Shown piece after piece: positions 12,801 to 24,800 of a DNA stretch of 64,000 nt. Position 1 is the first letter of the stretch. The number at the start of each line of letters is the position of its first letter. This stretch comes from Kryptolebias marmoratus (Eukaryota > Chordata > Actinopteri > Cyprinodontiformes > Rivulidae), in NCBI RefSeq assembly GCF_001649575.2, contig NC_051446.1, positions 25,357,995 to 25,421,994 on the forward strand. Direction: 5' to 3'. Under the pieces are notes generated by a model. It ran no database searches. It was not told where the DNA came from and worked only from the letters and a program-made list of their open reading frames with translations. The translations under genes and the position numbers were made by a program.

Positions 12801-15800
12801 GGAGATGGTTCACGCGCCGCAGGACTCTCCGCCCACCCGCCGCCTCAGTAACCCCCCCATGTCCTCGCAGCACTCCTCCTCCTCTGCCTCGCCTCCTCAG
12901 GGCTCCCCGTCCCGAGCCCGCCTGCTCTACAGCGCCGGCCGGCCTTCTTCCTACGCCGGGCCGCCGCACCACACCCACTCCCTGCCCCACCCCCACGCTC
13001 AGCCCCACCAGCAGCCCCAGCTCCACCAGCCCCATCACGCCCCGCAGGCCTTCTGCACCTCCTCCAGCGCCATCCTGGAGCGCCGGGACGTGAAGCCCGA
13101 CGACGAGGTGGGGGGGTCCAGGAGCATGGTGCTGCTGCGGGGGGACGACCGGGTCGGGGGAGGGATTTATGCGGACCCCTATGCTCTGGGCCCAGACCCG
13201 AGCCGGCTGAGCCTCGCAGGAGGTCCGCACTCCCCCCTGCCAGCCAGAGCCGACCCCTACGCCTCGTTGTACCGCCGGGGGGGCGGGGGGGGTCCCGCAT
13301 CGGTGCGGTCACTCACCTCCTACTCTGCAGCTGCTTTACAAGGAGAGCTGATGGAGAGCGGCGTCCTCTACAGACCCGGCGGGCCGCTTTACAACGACGC
13401 CTACGCTGCCTCCATGTTGGCCATGGGGCTGAGGGTGCCTCCCCCCTCCTCCCCCCAGAAGATACCCGACATGAGGGATTCCTACGGGGGGACCCTGCCC
13501 GCCCGGGGCTCCCCCGGGAGGCAGAACCTGAGGCGGGACTCTGTGACCTCCTCCGTGTTCGGGGACAGTCCCAAGGCCCGGGGCCCGGGTCCAGGGTTGG
13601 GTCTCACCGCCGAGCAGCTCTGCCTGATTGGAGGAGGCGACGGAGGAGGGGGCGGGGGCTTCGGATCTCCTCTGCTTGGGAATGAGACCGAGACCAGGTG
13701 AGACAAGACCCCGAGGCTCAGTTTACACAGAAACTATCTTCTGGAGACGTTCCAGATGTTCTGATGGTTGTAAAAACGTAGAATAATTACTGACTTTAAA
13801 CATAGTGTGGACGTTTGAACACCAGGAGATTTAAAAACCTTCCACTCTGCACAGAAAACATCCAAACTAATAATTCTGTCTTCTAAATTCAAATATAATC
13901 AATTATAATTGAACGGACCAAGGCGAGCACTCCCGAAGGTAAAGGTCAAAGGTCAAATTTATTTCCAAACATCTCCTTTCTGTCCTGAAGTGCTGTAGAG
14001 ACACAGCAGTAAAGGGCAATTAAGAAAAAACACAATAATAAACATAAAATAAATATTGGCTTGAATAAAAAGATGTGTTATATGTATGTATAAATACACA
14101 CGTGCAGTAGTACTGTCAGTGAGAGTACTAACAGTCATGGTGTTTTCTGTGTCGTTGGTGGGACTCCAGGGAGCGGATGGAGGTGATGGAGAAGCAGATC
14201 GCCAGCCTGACCGGGCTCCTGCAGAGGGTTCTGACCCGAGCGCCTGAAGCAGAAAGCCCGTAAGGAAACAGAATACTTCAGCACCTGTAACCGATGTTTG
14301 TACCGGTTTCCTGGAGTGGGCTTGAGACATGAGCCGGGCGCCGAGCAGCTCGTTAAGACAGATAATCCAGTCAGTCCAGGTTTATCTACCTGAGGTCCGT
14401 TTAAAAACAGACGTTTGCAACAAGCTACAAGAGTTAGCAGCCGAAATATAATCACATCGGCTTCTTACTTTACTAAAAACCAAACAGAAGAAGTAACATA
14501 GGTACTGTTTAGAATTATAAATAAGTTATTAATAATTATAATCTCTGGTGTTTTAGCTGAGACTTTATTAAATTAAATGTGAAGCTTAAATATATTATTT
14601 CAGCCTCGATTCTAAATATCATAAATTAAAAACCTGAGGTCAGCATCTTAACTTCTGTCTCCTTATTTATAAATTCAAATAACTACACAAATAAATATTT
14701 TATGTAGTATTATGCAATTAAATCTACCAAATAATCATTACTGATAAATATGTGATGTATTTAGGCAGTAAAAGTAGAAGTGAATGTGTTTTTGTTTTTA
14801 AATAAAAGCAAATGAATGTTCAGTTTTTGTTTTGTGGGACAGAGTTTCTGTCCTGAGAGCTTCATGTCCTCAGCCCCGGCTGGAACTCCGTCTGTGTAAC
14901 ATATTTAAAATTAAAGCATTATTGCCGACGTTGTGTTTAAATATTCACTTCCTGCAGGGAGAAGATGGAGTCGGCGAGCGACGGCTCAGGAACTGACCGT
15001 AAGTTTCTTCGTCTCTGAATTAAAAAGCCTGATCTCCAGGAGCTCCAGCTGCGTAACGTTTGAAACTGCTGCTGCTTGGTGTGGTTGCTGCTCTGTAACT
15101 CTGCTGCTCGTGCTTCTTGTTTTAGCTGGACAAACTAAAAAAAAGAAAGGTAGCTACAGTCTGTGTTCCCCTGTCTGCCCTCCTGAATCCTTCATTATTA
15201 CCGTTTTTTCAGCTGTTTGCGTCCAAACTAACCTTTCTGTGAGGGGAGATAAAGCCCCGCCTCTCTAACAGCTGCTCGTCATGTTTCCCTCTCTGTGTTC
15301 GAGTTGCATTAAATGAAACAACACTTGTTGTTTTACGTGGGTTTTAAACTGATCAAACCAGGCGCTCTGAAAGCAAAAATATATATATTTACGTTTTTAT
15401 TCTGTTGTATCTGACAGAACACCACCTGTCAAATTCTAACAACGTTTCTACATGATGGACTTTTCTTAAATAAAGCTGGAGGAGCTGATTTTCTCTGAGT
15501 CCAGTTAAATCAGGTCTTGTATTTAGAGTTTTGTCAGAGATGATCCTGATCTCCTAAAATAAGAATAATTGAGGAAAGAAGGGCTGGAGCACTTTATTAA
15601 ACCTGCTCGCAGACAGAAAAGGTCTTTTTGTTTCAGACGTTCACATCCAGCCTTCTGGTGGCGCAGGAGCTCACGGTGATCCAAAATGCAACTCCGTTTC
15701 TGATCGTCCCCTCGTCTTGTTCTGCATGATTGGTGTGACTCGACATCCTGGTTCCTGCTGCGCTCGGCTCTCATCGTCCTTTCAGACGATCTGAGCTGGG

Positions 15801-18800
15801 ACCGTGTTCTGATGGGACCCCTCCAGTTCTCTGTCTGTCCACTCGTTTGTCTCATGACGTTTATCGTTACGCCTCCTGAGCTTCAGCGCTGACAGAAGTC
15901 CCTTCAGGCCGTCTCATGTTTCTCTCAGCTCTGAACCTCCCCCCCCGAATGAATCCAACAGAAAGCTTCTCTAACCCGACTTGTTTCCTGTGGCTGAGCA
16001 GCTCTGACTCCGTCGGCTCCTCTGGCCCTGATGCCCCCTCCGTCCTCGGTGTCCCACCAGCCCGTCCCCGTGTCCCGCCTGCAGATGCAGCTCCACCTGC
16101 AGAACCTGCAGCAGAACACCAACGCTCTGCGCAAACAGCTGTCGCAGCTGCGCAATATTCAGGTGAGCAGCTCCCGTTACATGAACACATCATTTACAGC
16201 ACACGTGTCAAACTCAAGGCCCGCGGGCCACATCCGGCCCTCTGTAACATTTCTTCCGGCCCTCCAGTCTGGTTCAGATCGAGTCTCTGATTCTTATTTT
16301 GCTTAAAAAAACTGAAGTTTTCTCTGACAGTGACTTAGAAGCCAACAATATATAGTTTTAATTTCTGTATGATCAGGTTTTTGTCTGTTTTAATGTTAAA
16401 AACTTCATTTAANNNNNNNNNNNNNNNNNNNNNNNNNNNNNNNNNNNNNNNNNNNNNNNNNNNNNNNNNNNNNNNNNNNNNNNNNNNNNNNNNNNNNNNN
16501 NNNNNNNNNNNNNNNNNNNNNNNNNNNNNNNNNNNNNNNNNNNNNNNNNNNNNNNNNNNNNNNNNNNNNNNNNNNNNNNNNNNTGTGTTCATTAAAGTCT
16601 GTTTGCTCTAAATTCTGTATAATCTGTAACTGGGAAAAGGTCATTGATATTTCTATATGAATGATTTGACATAATACATCTAAAACTAATTAATTTATGT
16701 AATTTTTAATAAATATTGATTGTGATCGGCCCTTGGTTAGGACCAAATATTTAATTTTGGCGTCACTGGGTTTGACCCCCCTGATTTACATGAATTTATT
16801 GCAACATATTTGTGGAAAAAATGTAACTTTTTTTGGTGAAATATGAAAATCTTTCTGTAAAAACTGAAATCCTGCCACAGTTCAGTTGGATCATCTTATG
16901 ATGAGAAGTTAAACCTGTATGAGTGTCCATGATCTGTTAGAGCTCAGAATAAGTGAGGATGACTGTCAGCTACTACCACAGCACAGTTTAGCTCAACATC
17001 TGTAGAAGTTACAGCTGTTTTTGTGCACATATCACTCCCTGCAGGTGATAATGACACAAACAGCTGGTGTAACAGAAACAGAGTTTATATAATTATTTCT
17101 GCTGCTGTTCATCTCTCTGAGACGCTTTATTTTAACGTCAGCGGCAACAAAATGAGCCCAGTTTGGTTAATAAAAAGAGACAAAAAGGATCTACAGGAAA
17201 CTATAAAATCTGCTGTTTATTCTGTGGGGAAAATAAAACATTATTATAATTTATTTGTCTGAGGACGAGCTTTAAACCTTCCTGAATGAACGGAAACCGT
17301 TTGTGATTCCCTGCAGCTGGAGAACCAGGACTCGGTCCTGTCCCTGCTGCGGCAGACCGAGTCGGAGCTCAGCCTCATGATGCTGGACGCCATGCGGCCC
17401 CAGGAGGACCCGCTGCAGAGACAGCGCCTTCTGGTGGAGGAGGAGAGACTCAAGTACCTGAACCAGGAGGAGCTGCTGATCCAGCAGCTGCAGTGAGTTC
17501 GGACCGGGCCGAGCAGAATCTAACCCAAACCGTTACACACTTTAAAGGGGAAATGTTTTTGAACAGGATTTCTTTTAGTTGAAGCAGAAGAATTTCAGTT
17601 TGAAGGAAACATTCGAACATCTGGAGCCGGAATTCGCTGTGAAGCGTTTTGGTTGATTTGTTTTCTTGTTTGTGTGGACATCTCTCAGATTTAACAGCCA
17701 ATCAGCTGAGGAGACTCTCTGTGGTTTTAATGCACACGTGTCAAACTCAAGGCCCGCGGGCCAGATCTGGCCCTCTGTAACATTTCATCCGGCCCTCCAG
17801 TCTGGTTCAGATCGAGTCTCTGATTCTTATTTTGCTTAAAAAAACTGAAGTTTTCTCTGACAGTGACTTAGAAGCCAACAATATATAGTTTTAATTTCTG
17901 TATGATCAGGTTTTTGTCTGTTTTAATGTAAAAAACTTCATTTAAAAGCTGAGTGAGGCGTAAGAAATGACTGCTAATGATGAGCTTTTTGAAGTTTGAT
18001 CTATTTGTCTGTGTTCATTAAAGTCTGTTTGCTCTAAATTCTGTATAATCTGTAACTGGGAAAAGGTCATTGATATTTCTATATGAATGATTTGACATAA
18101 TACATCTAAAACTAATTAATTTATGTAATTTTTAATAAATATTGATTGTGATTGGCCCTTGGCTAGGACCAAATATTTAATTTTGGCATCTCTGGGTTTG
18201 ACCCCCCTGGTTCAGTGTGGTTGTTCCTCCACAGCGACCTGGAGAAGTCTGTGGAGGAGCTGCAGAGGAACTCGTCCATCAACCACGGCCTGGTGACGGA
18301 GCAGGAGGTGGAGCAGAAGAGCAAAGAGCTGAGGATGCTGGGAGACACGCTCACCGAGCTCAAAAGTAGGTGCATCAACGACACGTCTGAGGTTCATGTG
18401 GGGACAGATTAATCCAGATTCCAACCGATGAGCGTTACTGTTGTCCTCCTGAAGCCAGAGCTTCATCTGAGGCTAGTAGGAAGGAGAGTTTCAGGCTCTT
18501 ATGGTAGAAATGACTCTCAGCTCCTCCCACACCAAACTGACTAAGTTGTGCTGTTTTTATGTTCGCTCAGGTTGGTTAGCGGTGGCAGCCATCTTGAATC
18601 AGGTTGACTCCAAATGTTAATGTTGCTTTCTGAAAGTTTCATTAAAGTTTGTGATTCCTGAGATTAAAAGTTAAAATTATCATCCATCCTGTTTCTTTAC
18701 CTGGAGTCCGTCTCCAGCAGTCTAAAATTATTATCATTATTTTTAAATTAAAGTCCGATAATAAGAAAACCCTGAGTGAGGACAGCGGGTTACAGCAGAA

Positions 18801-21800
18801 CCTGAAGGTGTAAAAACTAAAGTTTGGACCTGAATGAAACGGAAAAAACCAAGTCAGCTTTCTGTTTGTTGTGTGATGAAGAGCCCAGGAGCCTCTGCAG
18901 GTAATCTCCTCCACCTGCTAGTTAAATAAATAAATAAAAACATGTTTTATTTGCTGAAATACTCATAAAATCAGTGTTGGTGATTAAAGATGCAGGAGTG
19001 TTTTCTTGTAGTTGTAGTTTCAGGTCGTAGTTCAGCGACAGGAAGTGTTTAAGTGTTGCTCATTAAAGAAATGCTGAATATTTATGAGTCGTCTTTAACT
19101 CTAATTACTGTTCCTGGAGTTGGTCCTGCTGCTCTGACCCGCGTTCTTCTGTCCGTGCTCCGAATGTTAACGAGTCGTTCTGAAGCTCGGCGGGACTCGT
19201 TATTCTGTCGAGCCTGAAACGTCCTACAGATGTAACGCTGTTCCCTGTGCCGCTCATTATTAAACCCTCAGTTTGAAGCCGAACAGCTGCTGGGGTTTAT
19301 AAGGTTTTATTTCTGTTTTCTTTGTCGTTGCTCGAACAGCTCGAGTTGTCCAGGTCCTACAGAAAAACAGAAATTATATGAAAATATTAATCATTTGTTT
19401 CTATTTCTGCTCATCTGTCTGTTTCTCTCATTTCTTACGATCATATAATTGTTAGCGAAATATCTCATGAACCTGTGCACAGGGAGTTTGTCTGATTCAA
19501 GATGGCCGCCACAGCTAATCAAACACAAACAGCTCAGCCATTTTTACAGATGTTGAGCTAAAAGGAAGCAAAGAGAAACTCCAACGCTGTCCAAACCTGC
19601 AGTGATTGGTTGTTGTTTTAGTCAGGTAAACCAGCGGTGTCTAATCCTGGTCCTGGTCCTGGTTCTGGTCCTGGTCCTGGAGGACCTCCATGCTGCAGGT
19701 TCTAGATGTTTCTCTGCTCCTCAGCAGCTCCTCAGGTCCTGCAGCAGCCTGTTCATCACTCAGTCATTCAGATCAGGTGAGTCAGAGCAGAGAAACACCT
19801 GAAACCTGCAGGATGGTGGTCCACCAGGACCAGGACCAGGACTAGGACTGCAGTAAATGATTCCCAGAATTACAAATAACTTAAATAAGAGGTTTCTGAA
19901 GCATCAGAGTATTTGTGACAATATATATTTATTTTTAATGCTCAGGTGTTAATTATGTGAATAGTTTGTATCATTTTACATTATTTGTGATTAATTGGAA
20001 ATTTAAGACAACTTCCTGTTTAAGATGATTATAATTTTTTTAATCGTTTTTCTGATGAAGCTGTAGTGACCGAATCGATCTCTTCCAGTTCAGTCTGAGT
20101 GAAGAAGACCTGTCCCAAGTCATGGACCTGTGAAGTGTTTATGTTTTGAACAGATATTGAGCTAAAATCTGGTGTGGTAGTAGCTGAGAGTCATTCCCAA
20201 CATTTTCTCTGGGCACTTCTCTTTGGTGGCGAGGTGGAGAGCAATTCATGGAGCGCTGCTTTGGATGTTAGTCGCTGGGAATGTGTTTTACTTCTGTAAC
20301 AGCAGATTGTTGCTGTTTTATATTAAAGATGTCATAAATTTTAGTTATAATATAAAAAGAGACCAAATACACGTCCCTGTGGTGCTCCGTTTTATGAAAG
20401 CTCCGTCTCATATCTTCTTCCTGCTGAAGCCCATCATGTTGGTTTTATTAGGATGTAAAATAACCCTGTGCTCCTCCTCCTCCTCCATCAGACCAGTTCC
20501 CCAGCCTGCAGAGTAAGATGCGGGTGGTGCTCCGGGTGGAGGTGGAGGCTGTTAAGTTCCTGAAGGAGGAGCCTCACCGCCTGGAGGCGCTGCTGAAACG
20601 CTGCAACTCCATGACGGACGCTCTGAGCACGCTGCGCAGGTACGCAAACCAAACGCTCCTCAGGCTCCTCATTCCGGATTGTATTTGTTTTTAAACACAC
20701 CCTTAAGGTTTAATATCAAAACAGAAAAATAAGAATTAGACGAAGTATAATTACTTATCATAACTAATCCCAAAAGCAGAAGCAATAAATGAAACTTTAG
20801 CTTCTGTCTGATTTCATTAAACTTTATTTAACTTTGTTAACAATAAAAAAATGCACAGTTTACAAACTAAATGTGACCAACAGGATTAAATAATCTGCTG
20901 TTACAGGTGAATTCTTCTAATTACAATAAACAGAAATAAAAGTGGTTTTATTTTTAGAATAACTGCATTAAAAGGTGTAAATGATCCAGTTTGTGTTTTT
21001 AACGATCCTTTAAAAAAATCAGTTTTTCTCAGTGATTAAATCAAATCTAATCTGCTGTAATGAAGTGTGAATATTTAAAGCTGGACCAGAGGAGAACTGA
21101 TGAGATGTTCTGATCATCAGAGATGATTATTCTTCCTCTTCATCATTAAACCTGAGTTTTATTCTGACAGAATCCGAGCATCTTTTCATCAAACCTGCAG
21201 AAATCACAAAACTTCCAGTTTCTAACTCTGAGATCATTAAGAAATAAAGTTTATTTTATGACGTAGTGAGAATTAAAAAGGGTTAAATCTTTGGTTCCTA
21301 ATCAGGGTAAAGTTTAGGATCTTCTGGTTCCTCAGCTGTAAATATTTCACCCAGAGCGGCGTCTGTAGGGATGAATTAAATAACATACAGGAGGAGAAAG
21401 TTTCTTTTGTTGTTTACGAGTTTGAGATTAAAGACAAAATGTTGAGAAACATTTAAATGAAAGATTCAAGTCAAGATCAATGTAGAAAAGCTGAGATTAA
21501 AAACCAGAATGTCATAAATAAGTCTAAAATATCAAGATTGATGTTGATATTATAGCTAAAATGTTGAGAAAAAGTAAAAAAGTTTAGATTAAAGCAGGAA
21601 TATTGAAAAAGATTAAAGTTAAGAAGTCAAGAAAAAAGATGAAATATCCAAAAAAAAGTAAATGTTTCCAGAAAAAGTCAAAATGTTGAGATTAAAAACC
21701 AGAATGTCATAAATAAGTCTTAAATATCAAGATTCATGTTGAGAAAAAGTCAAAATATTTACATTAAAAACTAAGATTAAGGCAGAAAAGTCCAGAAAAA

Positions 21801-24800
21801 AGCCTAAATGTCAAAACAAAAACACAATTTTCAGATTAGGATTGAGATTTAATCTAAATGTTAAAACCGTCTGTGTCAAGATTAAAGTGGAAAAGTCAAA
21901 ACTTCGAGGAAGAATCTTAAATTTAGATATGAAAGTTAAGTTTAAAGCCTAAAACAGTAAAAGATGAGATTAAAGCAGAAAATAGACTCAAAATGTTTAG
22001 ATTAAAACTAACATTAAAGCAGAAATATCAAGAAAACAACCTAAACGTCTCGATTAAAGCCAAGATTAAAGCCAAGATTAAAGCCGAGATTAAAGCCGAG
22101 ATTAAAGCCGAGATTAAAGCCGAGATTAAAGCCGAGATTAAAGCCGAAATGTTGAGATGAAGTCAAAATAAAAGAGGAGGTCATTATTGAAAAACACAGA
22201 CAGATTATCGAAGGTTAAAAATGATTCTGATGGAAAATGAAGATGCAGGAACCCTGTTTTCTTTTGGTGTCCCTCTCCACTAAGACAAGTCTCCGAGGGC
22301 GTCTGGAAGACACCCGAGGACATCTCCGTCCAACCCCAGAAGCGAGCGGACGACCTGGACATCCTGAACAGTCCTCCTCTCAGCCTCACCGACCTCAGCA
22401 CCAGCGCCGGCCTCGCCAACTGGATGCCCGTGGCGTCCGACGCCGACGCCTCGGGTCCCGAGCAGGACGTCCAGTCCGCCATGACCTTCAGGAGCCGAGT
22501 CCTGGACGAGCTGCCCAGCAGGCGTCCCGCCGACAAGGCGGTGTCCGCTGAAGTCCGGCTGGTAATGTTCATTGATCTGCCACCAGCAGATTTATATTTA
22601 CGGTTTGTTGTTGGGCGCCGTCAGGACGGGCCAGATGGCAGACGTCCATTTACATCTGAAATTCTATCCGAAGCTCTTAAATCTGTTACTGAGACACTCT
22701 TCACACACGAGCAGATGGTTTATTGTTGCACGTGTTCCCTCAGCTGTAGAAAACAAACTCCGTATATCTGCCTGCAGCTCATCTGAGTCTGTGTTTGTCA
22801 GGCGGCTGAGCGGGACTGGGAGGAGAAACGGGCCAGTCTGACCCAGTTCAGCGCTCAGGACATCAACCGTCTGCTGGAGGAGACCCAGGCCGAGCTGATG
22901 AAGGCCATACCGGACCTGGACTTCGCTGCCAAGCACATAAACAAGCCGGCGGTGCCGCCCAAGCCTCAAATCACCATCCCGATAACCTCGACCACCGCCG
23001 CCGCACCCGCTGCCGGCGTGGACCAGCAGCCGGGGAAAGTGCAGCTGGCCGCTCAGAAGCTGAACAGCATGGAGGGGGGCGGAGCTCATCGAGGGTCGGG
23101 TCGGTACTCTGGATCTTACAGAACATTTCCCGGTTTTATTCCTTGTTGCTGACGGTGGTTCTGGTTCCACAGTCGACCTCAGCGTGGCCAAGTACAAGAC
23201 AGAGAAACCCTCCAAGTCTCCTCCCCCGCCGCCGCCGCGCCGGAGCTTCCCGTCGGCGCACGGCCTCACCACCAACCGCACCGGAGAGGTGATCGTCACC
23301 GCCAAGACCCAGAAGGTGAGACGGGTCCGAACCGTCGGATTATCTGAGCTTCGTGTCGATGTTTCCCTTACTTCCTGTTCCACAGAGAGTCTGACGGATC
23401 GAACTTTAACCTTTGACCTAAAATGGCCTCCGAGTCGTCCTGATGTTTTTAAAATATTGCTCAGCTTTAATTAAAGGTTTAAAGCTGATATCGTTAAAGA
23501 AACTCGTGTTTTTTTCAGCAGATTAATAAAACCTAAATGTGACCCCTGCTGGTGAAACGAGTCACAACCAGGAATTCTCCAACATTATTTTATTTTAGAT
23601 TCTCCGACTTTAAAGACTTTAAAGCATCCATTAAACACTTTGTGTCTGCAAAACATGTGAGGAGAGCTGCAGACCAGGGACGATCCAGAAATGGTCATGA
23701 ATGTCAGTTTAGAAGCTATCAAAGTTCTCAAATAAAGCACCTTTTGAGAATGTCAATGTTTGTTGGGAATTATCTTACAAAACTAGGAAGGATTTTTGGT
23801 TTAGATATTAAAAGTTATGGTTTTTTATTGATTTTAGTAAAAAAAAGAATCACAACTATTAGGAAAATGCCCCGCGAAATCCTGGAGGGATTAAATAACA
23901 AATAATGACGCTTCAACACTTAAATGTTTACTTTAACAAGTTCTGAACAGTCCCCACCTCGTGTTTATTTTATTTCTGGGTATAAAATCGGATCTAAACT
24001 TTATATTTTTAGCTCTGGTTGGTCGAAGCCTTGAACTGAATGTTCAGGTTTAACTCTCAGCTGCTGTGAAGCTTCTCTGATCTCTCAGCGAGCAGAAACT
24101 CACTCAGCAGATTTGAGTTTTATTTAAATCCAGAACACGCCGACTTCTTCAAGCAAACTCTCTAAGCTTCCCTGCGAGACGCTCGGAGCTCAGTTTGAGT
24201 TCTGCAGAGATCAGGAAGTTACTGTTGCAGTGTTTGGCTTTTTGTCTTTCAGGTTGAAGAAGACGGCGAGATGCCGAAGACTCTGGTGAAGCTGAGGCGG
24301 ACGCCCTCCGACGCGCCCCGCCCCGCCTCCACGCCGCCGGTGATCGCAGCGTCAGCTGTTCGCGACGAAGACGACGAGGAGAAGATCATCGCTGAGCTGG
24401 AGGTTTGAGTCCCGATCCGATGCGGCTGCAGATTTCTGTTTGCATTTGTCGAGTTTTAACACGGCCGCGCCGCGTTGTTTCACAAACGAAGATATTTCAG
24501 GGAGCTGCGGTAAAAGAGGCCCCGCCTCCACGAGTCTCCGGCTCCCTGCGCAGAAAGGTAAAACAAAACCGTCCTCCGGACTTCTGCTGACTCTCCTCTT
24601 TTTATTAACTTCGATTTATTCCCGCTTTGCTTCACTTTGTGTTCTGACTGAAGTGAAGAACGCTGACGTCTCCGGCAGAATTAAATAAATTAATTTATAC
24701 ATAAACTGACCTCGATCTGAAAGGTTTCTTTTATAGGCGTTTATTAATCGGAGCAGAAAATCCCTGAGAGGTTAGTTTGTTTCTCTAATAATCATCCGAG

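Noticed and set aside
12763..13312. Long antisense frames opposite the large srcin1 exon
   Set aside because: Shadows of a GC-rich coding exon; the sense strand matches SRCIN1 throughout.
22664..23383. 239-codon minus-strand frame
   Set aside because: It is antisense to two srcin1 exons with clear homology and has no family match.
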